This document shows, in pieces, positions 1 to 11,033 of a DNA stretch of 64,000 nucleotides; within the stretch, counting starts at the first letter, position 1; the number at the start of each line of letters is the position of its first letter. The notes below the pieces were generated by a model, which saw nothing but the letters and a program-made list of their open reading frames with translations, was not told where the DNA came from and searched no databases. The stretch comes from Enterobacter huaxiensis (GTDB lineage Bacteria; Pseudomonadota; Gammaproteobacteria; Enterobacterales; Enterobacteriaceae), in NCBI RefSeq assembly GCF_003594935.2, contig NZ_CP043342.1, forward strand, positions 4,836,001 through 4,900,000. Reading direction: 5' to 3'. The translations under genes were made by a program, and so were the position numbers.

Positions 1-226
1 GAGCGATATTGCCGTACTGGTGCTGTTGACCAAAGCCGACAAGCTGGCAAGCGGGGCGCGTAAAGCGCAGGTGAATATGGTACGCGAAGCCGTACTGGCA
101 TTTAACGGTGACGTACAGGTTGAGCCATTCTCATCGCTGAAAAAGCAGGGCGTGGATAAGCTTCGTCAGAAACTCGACACCTGGTTTAACGAGCTGGAAC
201 CCGCGACAGAAGCGGAAGAAGAGTAA
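1..226 (+). CDS. engB: Ribosome-assembly GTP-binding protein EngB (YihA), C-terminal part
   Basis: Only the last ~75 codons are present; the reading frame runs in from the left edge, so the true start lies outside the window. The visible part contains the G4 guanine-specificity motif (TKAD, at about bases 32-43), followed by the helix and beta-strand typical of the end of the TrmE-Era-EngA-EngB-Septin GTPases, and an acidic tail. EngB is an essential GTPase needed for late assembly of the large ribosomal subunit. The identification also rests on position: in E. coli yihA lies next to spf and polA and converges on them, exactly as here. A strong intrinsic terminator follows the stop codon. Confidence 0.93.
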   Translation, partial: SDIAVLVLLTKADKLASGARKAQVNMVREAVLAFNGDVQVEPFSSLKKQGVDKLRQKLDTWFNELEPATEAEEE

Positions 227-231
227 TAACG

Positions 232-258
232 AGCGCGGCGATGTCCGCGCTTTTTTTT
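232..258 (+). terminator. Intrinsic terminator of engB
   Basis: A seven-pair GC-rich stem (AGCGCGG / CCGCGCT) with a six-base loop is followed directly by eight T residues on the plus strand, six bases after the engB stop codon. Confidence 0.9.
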
Positions 259-281
259 GCCTGACATTTTATTTGCCGCAA

Positions 282-390
282 TAAAAAACGCCCCAGTCAT
301 TACTGACTGGGGCGGCTAAAATATTCAGCCAAATCCGATTACGTGAAGTAAAAGGTCTGAAAGATAGAACATCTTACCTCTGTACCCTAC
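282..390 (-). ncRNA. spf: Spot 42 small regulatory RNA
   Basis: Read on the minus strand, this 109-base segment matches E. coli Spot 42 almost base for base as I remember it. It has the 5' end GTAGGGTACAGAGGTAAG, the unstructured middle regions used for Hfq-dependent base pairing, and a 3' terminator hairpin (GCCCCAGTCA / TGACTGGGGC) ending in six T residues. It lies between polA and engB, its standard position. Spot 42 is repressed by CRP-cAMP and acts when glucose is present, reducing expression of genes for secondary carbon sources such as galK and the succinate dehydrogenase operon. The RNA also carries the 15-codon spfP reading frame, listed separately. Confidence 0.97.
325..372 (-). CDS. 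spfP: SpfP-like 15-residue peptide encoded inside Spot 42
   Basis: An ATG at Spot 42 position +19 opens a 15-codon frame, MFYLSDLLLHVIGFG, ending in TGA. An AGAGG ribosome-binding site lies just upstream. E. coli Spot 42 has been reported to act as a dual-function RNA making a 15-residue protein, SpfP. Both start and stop are intact here. Because the whole RNA is highly conserved, conservation of the frame alone does not prove translation. Confidence 0.55.
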   Translation of the reverse strand: MFYLSDLLLHVIGFG

Positions 391-480
391 GTCGCTAACT
401 CTACCCCTTTTTTAGCTGTAGAAAAAGCACTTTTTGTAGTTTTTTTTCATTCTTTACATAGGGAATTCTAATGATCGTCA
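391..480 (-). promoter_or_regulatory. Spot 42 promoter region with candidate CRP site
   Basis: On the minus strand a -10-like hexamer (TAGAGT, about 397-402) precedes the Spot 42 start at 390. Farther upstream, near 465-480, there is a TGTGA half-site resembling a CRP box whose second half is weak. E. coli spf is CRP-repressed; the exact site here is inferred. Confidence 0.5.
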
Positions 481-537
481 CAAAACGTGCGTTGTAATGT
501 TGCTAACTTACATAAACGCGCGTTATTCGCCGAACCC

Positions 538-3333
538 TTAGTGAGCCTGATCCCAGTTTTCACCGCTGCCCACTTCCACCAGCAGCGGCACATCCAGTTT
601 CATGCTGCTTTCCATCAGCTCGTGGATCTTCTGAGAGACGCTCTCCAGGTCTTCTTTGTGCACTTCGAACACCAGTTCATCGTGCACCTGCATGATCATT
701 TTCACGCGCGGTTTGTCTTTTTCCAGCCAGGCATCCACGGCGATCATCGCGCGTTTAATGATGTCGGCGGCGGTACCCTGCATCGGTGCGTTGATTGCCG
801 CACGCTCTGCCCCGGCGCGACGCGCCGCGTTGCTGGATTTGATGTCCGGCAGGTAGAGTCGACGTCCGTCCAGCGTTTCAACGTAGCCTTTTTCCTTCGC
901 CTGCGCGCGGGTGCGTTCCATATATTCCAGCACGCCAGGGTAACGCTCGAAGTAGAGATCCATATACTTCTGCGACTCTTTGCGCGGGATATTGAGCTGG
1001 CGTGAGAGACCAAAGGCGCTCATGCCGTAGATCAAACCGAAGTTAATTGCCTTCGCACTGCGGCGCTGGTCGTTAGTGACGCTGTCCAGCGGCAAGCCAA
1101 ATACCTCAGCGGCAGTTGCCCGGTGAATATCTTTCCCTTCGGCAAACGCCGTCAGTAAACCCTTATCACGCGACAGGTGCGCCATAATGCGCAGCTCGAT
1201 TTGCGAGTAGTCCGCAGAGACAATCAGATAATCTTCTGGCGCAATAAAGGCCTGACGAATGCGGCGGCCCTCTTCATTACGCACCGGAATGTTCTGCAGA
1301 TTTGGATCGGTTGACGAGAGTCGCCCGGTGGCCGCCACGGCCTGATGATAAGAGGTGTGCACGCGGCCCGTTTTCGGGTTAATCATCAGCGGCAGCTTAT
1401 CGGTATAGGTCGATTTCAGCTTCGCCAGGCCGCGATACTGCAGAATGACTTTTGGCAGTGGATAGTCCAGCGCCAGCTCTTCCAGCACCTCTTCCGAGGT
1501 GGAAGGGGCGCCGCCGGGTGTTTTCTTCAGCGGCTTGATGCCCTGCTTTTCAAACAGGATGGTCTGCAGCTGTTTAGGAGACGAGAGGTTAAACGGCTCG
1601 CCTGCAAGCTCATGGGCCTTTTGCTCAAGCTCGGTCAGACGCTGTGCAAGCTCTCCAGAGTGGTTATGCAAAACGGTGGGGTCAATCTTAACGCCGTTGC
1701 GCTCAATGCGGGAAAGCACAGGCACCAGCGGCATCTCAATGTGCTGGAACACGTTCAGCGGACCTTCTTGCTTCTGCAGTTTTGGCCACATCTTCAGGTG
1801 CAGCTGCAGCGTGACATCGGCGTCTTCCGCTGCGTAACGACCCGCCTCTTCCAGCGCAATCTGGTTAAAGGTCAGCTGATTTTTACCTTTGCCGGCAATC
1901 TCTTCAAAGGTGATAGTTTTGTGCTTCAGCCAACGGTCGGATAACGAATCCATATCATGACGCCCCGCCACGCTGTCCAGAATGTAGGATTCCAGCATGG
2001 TGTCGAAGGCAATACCGCGCAGCTCAATGCCGTAGTTTTGCAGAATGCCACGATCGTATTTCAGGTTTTGCCCGACCTTCAGCGCCTTGTCATCTTCAAG
2101 AATTGGCTTCAGCAGTTCGAGTACGCGGTCGCGCGGGAGCTGATCGGGCGCATCCAGATAGTCATGCGCCACAGGGACATAGGCCGCAACGCCCGGCTCT
2201 GTCGCAAAGGACAGGCCCACCATATTGGCAGAGATGTTATCGAGGCTGTCGGTTTCCGTATCGAAGGCAAACACCGGCGCTTTTTTCAGTTTTTCGATCC
2301 AGGCGACCAGCTGCGACTCTTCAAGGATGGTTTCGTACTTGTCGAAGGAGAGGGTTACGGCTTCCTCTTCTTCCACCAGCTCTTCGGCATCAGTGACAAT
2401 CGTCTCTTTTGGCTTCGCCGCAGGTTTTGTACCTTTTGCCTGCAGCCACTTTCCGCTTTCTACGTCAGTGATCCAGCGCTTGAATTCATATTGCTTAAAC
2501 AGGCTCAGGAGGTCGTCTGCTGAAGGCTGCTGTACCTCAAGCTGTTCACAGCCCAGTTCCAGCTCAACGTCAGTTTTGATGGTAGCCAGCTGATAGGAGA
2601 GGTAAGCCACCTCTTTGTTCTCTTCGAGCTTCCCGGCCATATTTTTTGCACCACGGAAGGTGAGCCCGGCGATTTTGTCAGATTCCGCGTATAGCGTATC
2701 CAGCCCCCCCAGCCCCTGCAGCAGGGCCTGAGCGGTTTTTTCACCCACGCCCGGCACGCCAGGAATGTTATCTGAGGAGTCCCCCATCAGTGCGAGGAAA
2801 TCGATAATCAGCTCTGGCGGTACGCCATATTTTGCGACCACCTCTTCTGGCCCCAGAATGGTGTTGGTCATGGTGTTAATCAGGGTGATCCCTGGCGTCA
2901 CCAGCTGGGCCATATCTTTATCGCCGGTACTGATGAGGACCGGACGACCCAGTTTTTCGGCTTCACGCGCCAGCGTACCGATAACGTCATCGGCTTCTAC
3001 GCCGGACACGGCCAGCAGCGGGAGACCCATCGCTTTAACCATGGTATGGAGCGGTTCGATCTGCGCGCGCAGATCGTCAGGCATTGGCGGACGGTGGGAT
3101 TTGTAATGCTCAAAAAGCTCATCGCGGAAGGTTTTGCCCTTCGCATCAAAGACGACGGCCGCGTGAGTGGGCTGATACTGGAGGATCAGGCTGCGCAGCA
3201 TGTTCAGTACGCCGTACATTGCGCCGGTCGGTTCTCCTGCGCTATTGGTCAGAGGAGGAAACGCATGATACGCCCGATACAGGTAAGAAGAGCCGTCGAC
3301 GAGAATAAGAGGGTTTTCTGGGATCTGAACCAT
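538..3333 (-). CDS. polA: DNA polymerase I
   Basis: This 931-residue protein (E. coli: 928) fills RNA-primer gaps in Okazaki fragments and does repair synthesis. Three domains appear in order: an N-terminal 5'-nuclease/FEN domain (about 1-325, with VSGVEADDVIGT and the aspartate cluster GDSSDNIPGVPG), the 3'-5' exonuclease (about 328-520, FDTETDSL), and the polymerase domain (about 525-931) with motif A SADYSQIELR, the O-helix RRSAKAINFGLIYGMS and motif C VHDELVFEV. The frame extends 14 codons further upstream, but the start at MVQIPENPLILVDG is chosen because it matches the E. coli N-terminus. It is divergent from yihG and followed by Spot 42, as in E. coli. Confidence 0.98.
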   Translation of the reverse strand: MVQIPENPLILVDGSSYLYRAYHAFPPLTNSAGEPTGAMYGVLNMLRSLILQYQPTHAAVVFDAKGKTFRDELFEHYKSHRPPMPDDLRAQIEPLHTMVKAMGLPLLAVSGVEADDVIGTLAREAEKLGRPVLISTGDKDMAQLVTPGITLINTMTNTILGPEEVVAKYGVPPELIIDFLALMGDSSDNIPGVPGVGEKTAQALLQGLGGLDTLYAESDKIAGLTFRGAKNMAGKLEENKEVAYLSYQLATIKTDVELELGCEQLEVQQPSADDLLSLFKQYEFKRWITDVESGKWLQAKGTKPAAKPKETIVTDAEELVEEEEAVTLSFDKYETILEESQLVAWIEKLKKAPVFAFDTETDSLDNISANMVGLSFATEPGVAAYVPVAHDYLDAPDQLPRDRVLELLKPILEDDKALKVGQNLKYDRGILQNYGIELRGIAFDTMLESYILDSVAGRHDMDSLSDRWLKHKTITFEEIAGKGKNQLTFNQIALEEAGRYAAEDADVTLQLHLKMWPKLQKQEGPLNVFQHIEMPLVPVLSRIERNGVKIDPTVLHNHSGELAQRLTELEQKAHELAGEPFNLSSPKQLQTILFEKQGIKPLKKTPGGAPSTSEEVLEELALDYPLPKVILQYRGLAKLKSTYTDKLPLMINPKTGRVHTSYHQAVAATGRLSSTDPNLQNIPVRNEEGRRIRQAFIAPEDYLIVSADYSQIELRIMAHLSRDKGLLTAFAEGKDIHRATAAEVFGLPLDSVTNDQRRSAKAINFGLIYGMSAFGLSRQLNIPRKESQKYMDLYFERYPGVLEYMERTRAQAKEKGYVETLDGRRLYLPDIKSSNAARRAGAERAAINAPMQGTAADIIKRAMIAVDAWLEKDKPRVKMIMQVHDELVFEVHKEDLESVSQKIHELMESSMKLDVPLLVEVGSGENWDQAH

Positions 3334-3771
3334 AATGTCCGTGCCTTTAATCAATTTATGGGTAAAGGATGCCACAGAAGGATGAAAACATCAGTTATTA
3401 GGGCCTGAAACGGCAAAAGATTTTGCGATCGTGAGGATCGCTCGCAAAACCAAACTGTGGATAAGTTTGTGAATACTTTAATATCAGATGAATAACAGAC
3501 AAAATTTCTATATTGAGATTTATTATTTAACAAGTTAAATCAACAAGTTATATATTGATCCTTGATCATTATCACCACCTGATGACAATTTAGTCTATGT
3601 GGATATAAGGCCCGCCCTATGGTTTTTCCTGAATAAATCGGGCGTTACGCAGGATTAGCCGCAACTTACCGCGTGAAAGCACCCTGCTGCGGCCTGATTT
3701 CTGATAAAATCAGCGCCCTGCGCCGGATAGCCGGCTGAAAATTCATAGCTAACTATCTGAAAAAGCTCATC
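3334..3771. promoter_or_regulatory. Divergent polA/yihG intergenic region
   Basis: This 438-base region holds both divergent promoters and no convincing gene. The polA-proximal part contains an inverted repeat (TTTTGCGA at 3421-3428 with TCGCAAAA at 3442-3449, and nested GCGATC/GATCGC) and a perfect DnaA box TGTGGATAA at 3456-3464. The middle (about 3470-3570) is AT-rich. The yihG-proximal part has a TAAAAT -10-like hexamer at 3705-3710. DnaA is reported to stimulate polA expression in E. coli, so the box is plausibly functional. Confidence 0.6.
3456..3464 (+). promoter_or_regulatory. DnaA box upstream of polA
   Basis: TGTGGATAA is the exact reverse complement of the consensus DnaA box TTATCCACA, 123 bases upstream of the polA start. 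A role in coupling polA transcription to DnaA is inferred from published E. coli work. Confidence 0.6.
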
Positions 3772-4680
3772 ATGTCGAGATTTCTCGCTCCATTAATATT
3801 ACTGTTAAGCATCATTTTAACGATTCTCGTTACCGTGGCCTGTTCAGTGCCAATTATCGTCGCCGGAATCATTAAATTGCTGCTACCGGTACCCGCGGTA
3901 TGGCGAGCCGTTTCCTCTTTTTGTAATTTTATGATGTATTGCTGGTGCGAAGGGCTGGCTATGCTGCTGTGCCTCAATCCGCACCTGAAGTGGGACGTTC
4001 AGGGCCTGGAAAGGCTTAACAAAAAGAACTGGTACCTGCTTATCTGCAATCACCACAGTTGGGCAGATATTGTGGTTCTGTGCGTGCTGTTCCGCAAACA
4101 CATCCCGATGAACAAATACTTCCTGAAACAACAGCTGGCCTGGGTACCTTTTATTGGCCTTGCATGCTGGGCGCTGGATATGCCGTTCATGAAACGCTAT
4201 TCGCGCGGCTATCTCATCCGCCATCCGGAACGTCGCGGTAAGGATGTGGAAACTACACGCCGCTCTTGCGAGAAGTTTCGCGCACATCCCACAACCATTG
4301 TTAACTTTGTAGAAGGCTCTCGCTTTACCGAGGAGAAGCATCAGCAAACGCGCTCGCCCTATCAGAATTTACTCCCACCTAAAGCAGCGGGCATTGCAAT
4401 GGCACTCAACGTGCTGGGCGATCAATTTGATAAGTTGTTGAACGTCACGCTGTGCTACCCGGAAAATGATACGACACCGTTTTACGACATGCTGAGCGGT
4501 AAACTAACGCGCATCGTTGTTCGAATCGATCTCATGGTCGTTGAGACCGAGCTGCACGGTGATTACGTTAATGATAAGAATTTTAAACGTCGTTTCCAGC
4601 TGTGGCTTAACGCGCTCTGGAAAGAGAAAGACGAACAGATAGATAATATAAAAGCTTCATACAAAAACGCCGGTCAGTGA
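3772..4680 (+). CDS. yihG: Inner-membrane acyltransferase YihG (PlsC family)
   Basis: A 302-residue protein of the lysophosphatidate acyltransferase family (E. coli YihG: 310). Two N-terminal hydrophobic segments (about 3-28 and 32-60) anchor it in the membrane. The catalytic HX4D motif is present as NHHSWAD (about residue 92), with the acceptor-binding motif FVEGSRFT near 182. The family transfers an acyl chain to 1-acyl-glycerol-3-phosphate; YihG is thought to be a minor PlsC-like enzyme influencing phospholipid acyl composition. It converges on dsbA, and the stop codon lies inside the shared terminator hairpin. In E. coli yihF sits between yihG and dsbA; it is absent here. Confidence 0.93.
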   Translation: MSRFLAPLILLLSIILTILVTVACSVPIIVAGIIKLLLPVPAVWRAVSSFCNFMMYCWCEGLAMLLCLNPHLKWDVQGLERLNKKNWYLLICNHHSWADIVVLCVLFRKHIPMNKYFLKQQLAWVPFIGLACWALDMPFMKRYSRGYLIRHPERRGKDVETTRRSCEKFRAHPTTIVNFVEGSRFTEEKHQQTRSPYQNLLPPKAAGIAMALNVLGDQFDKLLNVTLCYPENDTTPFYDMLSGKLTRIVVRIDLMVVETELHGDYVNDKNFKRRFQLWLNALWKEKDEQIDNIKASYKNAGQ

Positions 4681-4691
4681 CCGGCGTTTTT
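4663..4691. terminator. Bidirectional terminator between yihG and dsbA
   Basis: A near-perfect palindrome (AAAAACGCCGGTCA / TGACCGGCGTTTTT) with T-runs on both strands serves both convergent genes. The yihG stop codon is in its centre. Confidence 0.9.
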
Positions 4692-4703
4692 ACGTTAAGA
4701 ATA

Positions 4704-5327
4704 TTATTTCTTCTCAACCAGGAATTTCACGGTATCTGCGTACTGTTGTACAAAGATGTCCATGCTGCTGGTATCCATGCCCTGCATGTTCAGCTGATAT
4801 TTACCGTTAACAAACATTGCCGGAACGCCCTGCAACTGCAGGTCTGCTGCGGCTTTTTCCTGCTGAGCAACGAGGGATTTCACCACAAAGCTGTTCCAGG
4901 CTGCGTCGTACTCTTCACCTTTCACGCCCGCATCAACGAATACTTTGCGGATATCTGCAGTAGTCTGAACAGTCTGGGTTTTCTGTACGGCTTCAAACAT
5001 TGGAGCAGTAACTTTGTCTTCCACACCCAGCGCCATAGCAACCGCCCACGCCTGAGTCAGATCTTTACCCAACGGGCCCAGGAACTCAACGTGGTACTTG
5101 GTCATTTTGGTGCCTTCTGGCAGCTTTTTCTTCACGTTATCCGAAACATGCAGCACTTCTTCAAACTGATAGCAGTGCGGGCAGTAGAACGAGAAGAATT
5201 CAAGCACCTGTGGCTCGCCAGCGACGGGTTTTTCCAGCGTGGTGAACTGCTTGCCGTCGGTAAACTGTGCAGCAGAAGCGCTAAATGCCAGAATCATACC
5301 TGCCAGCGCCAGCCAAATTTTTTTCAT
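4704..5327 (-). CDS. dsbA: Periplasmic thiol:disulfide oxidoreductase DsbA
   Basis: This 207-residue precursor introduces disulfide bonds into exported proteins and is re-oxidised by DsbB. The signal peptide (MKKIWLALAGMILAFSASA) is cleaved before AQF. The thioredoxin fold carries the active site CPHC (FYCPHCYQ, about residue 49) and the cis-proline loop VPAMFVNGKY near residue 170, with the helical insertion between. The start at 5327 is chosen over an in-frame ATG nine codons upstream because it begins the signal peptide and follows a GAGAG ribosome-binding site. It lies just downstream of srkA, the arrangement in E. coli, where it is co-transcribed and Cpx-responsive. DsbA also folds fimbrial chaperones and pilins, such as those encoded at 46-51 kb. 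Confidence 0.98.
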   Translation of the reverse strand: MKKIWLALAGMILAFSASAAQFTDGKQFTTLEKPVAGEPQVLEFFSFYCPHCYQFEEVLHVSDNVKKKLPEGTKMTKYHVEFLGPLGKDLTQAWAVAMALGVEDKVTAPMFEAVQKTQTVQTTADIRKVFVDAGVKGEEYDAAWNSFVVKSLVAQQEKAAADLQLQGVPAMFVNGKYQLNMQGMDTSSMDIFVQQYADTVKFLVEKK

Positions 5328-5354
5328 GATCAACTCTCTCCTGGATGTGTCCAA

Positions 5355-6341
5355 TTAATACATAGGCGTTAATTGCAGAGGGGGTTCTTGCAGAACCTTA
5401 ACCTGCTCAGTAAATGTCGAAATCTGGCTGCGCCAGTAATCTTCCCCGGTGAGCCACGGGAAATTTCGAGGAAATGCGGGGTCATCCCAACGCCTGATTA
5501 ACCAGGCAAGATAATAAACAAAACGCATCGCACGTAAAGGCTCTATCAGGGCAATTTCGTCTGCATTAAATGGGCTGAACTCTTCATACGCTTCAATAAT
5601 GGTTTCAAGCTGCATCCTCTGCTCGGCTTTATCGCCATTGAGCAGCATCCACAGATCCTGAACGGCTGGCCCCATGCGCGCATCATCGAGATCGACGAAC
5701 AGCGGGCCATCGCGCCAAAGGATATTGCCAGCATGGCAATCGCCGTGCAGACGCAGCGTGGAGATATCATCACGCCAGCGCTCTTTAACCGCCACAATAA
5801 GTTTATCTGTCGCGTTAAGGAAATTATCCTTTAATTTACCCGGCATAAGCGTCGACGTTTCGAATACCTGTCGCGGCTCGGTGAGATATTCATGAATCCC
5901 GATAGTCGGGCGGGCAATAAAGGATTTTTTGCGTCCCGTCTGATGAATGCGTCCCAGATAGCGAGCAACCCACTCCATCTGATCGATATTATCAGATTCA
6001 AACTGACGGCCACCCAGACTTGGAAATACGGCGTAGTAAAACCCTTCGTGCGTTAGCAGCGTCTGGTTATTGAATTTCACCGGTGCTGCAACGGGAATTT
6101 CGTCGTCAAGGAGATCGTGAGCAAACTGATGCTCCTCCTGAATTTGGTCTGCAGACCAACGCTTAGGGCGATAGAACTTTACGACGAAGCGCTGACGATC
6201 CTCGTCCTGAAACTGATAGACGCGGTTTTCGTAGCTGTTTAACGGGGTTAACCCGGAATCCACACGAATACCCTGCTCGAACAGCGCATCCATAATGGTA
6301 TCCGGGTGTAATGTCTGGAAAGTAAAAGCCTGGTCGTTCAT
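5355..6341 (-). CDS. srkA: Stress response kinase A
   Basis: A 328-residue protein, identical in length to E. coli SrkA (YihE). It belongs to the aminoglycoside-phosphotransferase/choline-kinase fold. Visible motifs are FVVKFYRPKRW (ATP-binding lysine, about residue 54), the catalytic loop LHGDCHAGNILW (about 200) and the metal-binding DLDDARMGP (about 217). SrkA is a Ser/Thr protein kinase in the Cpx stress response that counteracts MazEF-linked death after oxidative or envelope stress. It ends 27 bases before the dsbA start, and the two form an operon. Confidence 0.96.
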   Translation of the reverse strand: MNDQAFTFQTLHPDTIMDALFEQGIRVDSGLTPLNSYENRVYQFQDEDRQRFVVKFYRPKRWSADQIQEEHQFAHDLLDDEIPVAAPVKFNNQTLLTHEGFYYAVFPSLGGRQFESDNIDQMEWVARYLGRIHQTGRKKSFIARPTIGIHEYLTEPRQVFETSTLMPGKLKDNFLNATDKLIVAVKERWRDDISTLRLHGDCHAGNILWRDGPLFVDLDDARMGPAVQDLWMLLNGDKAEQRMQLETIIEAYEEFSPFNADEIALIEPLRAMRFVYYLAWLIRRWDDPAFPRNFPWLTGEDYWRSQISTFTEQVKVLQEPPLQLTPMY

Positions 6342-6416
6342 CCGATCATCCGGAAATTATACGAATGATTCAGGATATCATCTTGTGGCGATTTCGGTGG
6401 CGCCGCTTACAAGCTT

Positions 6417-6686
6417 TTACTCTTTAATTACCCCGCGCGCGCGCAGTAATGCGGTTTTAAAATCTTCCTCATAATCTTTCTGAATACCAGGAATAACAGC
6501 ATCTTTGGCAGAATCGCGCATTTTGAGGTGGTAGATCAGGATGTCGTCAGAAAGGTCTGTCAGTTCGCCGTCAAAACCTGACTCTTTCGCCAGTTTCTGT
6601 AAAAATTGCATCAGATTCAGCTCTGGCTCTTTTTGCCAGGCCGGCTGGAGGAGTTCAATAACTTCATTCAGACGTTTACATTTCAT
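6417..6686 (-). CDS. yihD: YihD family protein (DUF1040)
   Basis: An 89-residue acidic, mainly helical cytoplasmic protein matching E. coli YihD in size and position (between srkA and mobA). No signal peptide, membrane segment or catalytic motif is visible. E. coli yihD belongs to the sigma-E/Cpx-linked stress genes, but its biochemical role is unknown. A GGAGC ribosome-binding site lies just upstream of the ATG. It is divergent from mobA and may be co-transcribed with srkA. Confidence 0.92.
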   Translation of the reverse strand: MKCKRLNEVIELLQPAWQKEPELNLMQFLQKLAKESGFDGELTDLSDDILIYHLKMRDSAKDAVIPGIQKDYEEDFKTALLRARGVIKE

Positions 6687-6754
6687 GGTGGTGCTCCTTT
6701 CATTTAGAGAGACACGTTAGCAGGGTCAATCCCACAATAAAAGAGGCGATATTG

Positions 6755-7339
6755 GTGAATCAGAGCCGGGAAATTATCGGGGTCGTTCTGGCAGGTGGCA
6801 GAGCAACGCGAATGGGAGGTGAAGATAAAGGGCTTCAGCTCCTGAAGGGGAAGCCTTTATGGCAGCATGTCGCTGATACCCTGGCAGCACAGGTATCGGC
6901 AATGGCACTCAGCGCCAACCGCCATATTGATATTTACCAGCGCAGTGGGTACCCCGTTTATCAGGATAACCTAACGGGCTATCCGGGGCCGCTGGCGGGG
7001 ATGCTCTCGGTCATGCAGCAGTCACAGGGGAAATGGTTTCTCTTTTGCCCTTGCGATACGCCTTATATCCCGGCTTGCCTCGCTGAACGTCTGGTGCAGC
7101 AGCGCGGCAGCTCTTCTGTGGTCTGGGTTCATGATGGCGAACGCGACCATCCTACTATCGCACTGATGCATAGATCCCTGATACCTGACCTCCAGCATTA
7201 TCTGGCCACTGGAGAACGACGGGTGATGATGTTTATGCGTCAGGCCGGCGGTCACACCGTTGATTTTAGCGATCTCAAACCTGCGTTTGTGAACGTGAAT
7301 ACAACAGAAGATTTACGGATGATGCAGGAGCATAAATGA
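6755..7339 (+). CDS. mobA: Molybdenum cofactor guanylyltransferase
   Basis: A 194-residue nucleotidyltransferase that attaches GMP from GTP to Mo-molybdopterin, forming the MGD cofactor of DMSO-reductase-family enzymes. The signature GVVLAGGRATRMGGEDKG (residues ~9-26) is the Rossmann-like nucleotide-binding loop, and FCPCDTPYIP (about 100) holds the metal-binding aspartate. The start is not ATG: a GTG at 6755 lies eight bases after AGAGG and is preferred over the adjacent TTG at 6752. It overlaps mobB by four bases (ATGA), indicating translational coupling. Confidence 0.95.
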   Translation: MNQSREIIGVVLAGGRATRMGGEDKGLQLLKGKPLWQHVADTLAAQVSAMALSANRHIDIYQRSGYPVYQDNLTGYPGPLAGMLSVMQQSQGKWFLFCPCDTPYIPACLAERLVQQRGSSSVVWVHDGERDHPTIALMHRSLIPDLQHYLATGERRVMMFMRQAGGHTVDFSDLKPAFVNVNTTEDLRMMQEHK

Positions 7340-7839
7340 TCCCGGTATTAGCAATAGCAGCCTGGAGCGGTACAGGTAAAACCACGCTGCTGAAGAAACT
7401 GATCCCCGCACTTTGCGCCAAAGGTAAACGTCCCGGACTGATTAAGCATACTCATCACAACATGGATGTCGATAAGCCGGGAAAAGACAGCTTTGAACTG
7501 CGTAAAGCGGGCGCTGCACAGACGATGGTGGCAAGCCGTCAACGCTGGGCGCTGATGACTGAAACCCCGGATGAGGCGCCACTGGATCTCGCTTATCTGG
7601 TCAGCAGAATGGATCACTCCACGCTGGATCTGGTGCTGGTTGAGGGTTTTAAGCATGAGGAAGTTGCAAAGATCCTGCTGTTTCGAAGCGACGCTGGGCA
7701 TGAAATCCACGAGTTAACCCTGGATGAACATGTGATTGCAGTAGCCAGTGACGTTGCGCTGTCGCTCGAGGTACCGGTGCTGGATTTGAATGATGTTGAT
7801 GGGATTGCGGAGTTTATTGTGGGGTGGAGTGCAGTCTGA
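7336..7839 (+). CDS. mobB: Molybdopterin-guanine dinucleotide biosynthesis adapter MobB
   Basis: A 167-residue GTP-binding P-loop protein. The Walker A motif WSGTGKTTLLKKLI lies at residues 9-22, and LDLVLVEGFKHE (about 95) is the conserved MobB motif. MobB enhances but is not essential for MGD formation with MobA. It converges on the rRNA operon's 5S end; in E. coli mobB occupies this position next to rrnA. Confidence 0.95.
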   Translation: MIPVLAIAAWSGTGKTTLLKKLIPALCAKGKRPGLIKHTHHNMDVDKPGKDSFELRKAGAAQTMVASRQRWALMTETPDEAPLDLAYLVSRMDHSTLDLVLVEGFKHEEVAKILLFRSDAGHEIHELTLDEHVIAVASDVALSLEVPVLDLNDVDGIAEFIVGWSAV

Positions 7840-7841
7840 CT

Positions 7842-7873
7842 TGCCGGGTGGCGGCGTTGCCTTACCCGGCCTA
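7842..7873. repeat. REP-type palindrome after mobB
   Basis: TTGCCGGGTGGCGGCG followed by a GCCTTACCCGGCC arm is one unit of the GC-rich palindromic family found repeatedly between convergent or tandem genes in this window (also at 31.0, 39.5, 43.4, 52.1 and 57.9 kb). Confidence 0.7.
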
Positions 7874-7894
7874 CAAAACTCGTCGGTCAGAAAC

Positions 7895-7922
7895 GCAAAA
7901 AGGCCATCCTTCCGGATGGCCT
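7895..7922 (-). terminator. rRNA operon terminator
   Basis: A nine-pair stem (AGGCCATCC / GGATGGCCT) about 13 bases beyond the 5S 3' end. Read on the minus strand it is followed by a run of five T residues, like rrn T1. Confidence 0.92.
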
Positions 7923-7935
7923 CTTCACTTGTTTG

Positions 7936-8055
7936 ATGCCTGGCAGTTCCCTACTCTCACATGGGGAGACCCCACACTACCATCGGCGCTACGGCGTTTC
8001 ACTTCTGAGTTCGGCATGGGGTCAGGTGGGACCACCGCGCTAAAGCCGCCAGGCA
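7936..8055 (-). rRNA. rrf: 5S ribosomal RNA
   Basis: A 120-base segment whose minus strand begins TGCCTGGCGGCTTTAGCGCG and ends CTGCCAGGCAT, the complementary termini of enterobacterial 5S rRNA. The conserved CCGAACTCAGAAGTGAAACG loop is present. No tRNA genes follow it, in contrast to E. coli rrnC, which carries aspT and trpT. Confidence 0.98.
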
Positions 8056-8127
8056 AATTCTGTTAAATCTGTATCAGGCTGAAATTTGATTGTCTGTCTC
8101 TCGTCGCCGAAACAGCTTCGGCGTTGT

Positions 8128-11033
<2,906 letters not shown>

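Noticed and set aside
7824..8066. 80-codon frame covering the mobB end and 5S gene
   Set aside because: It overlaps mobB, the rrn terminator and 5S rRNA.
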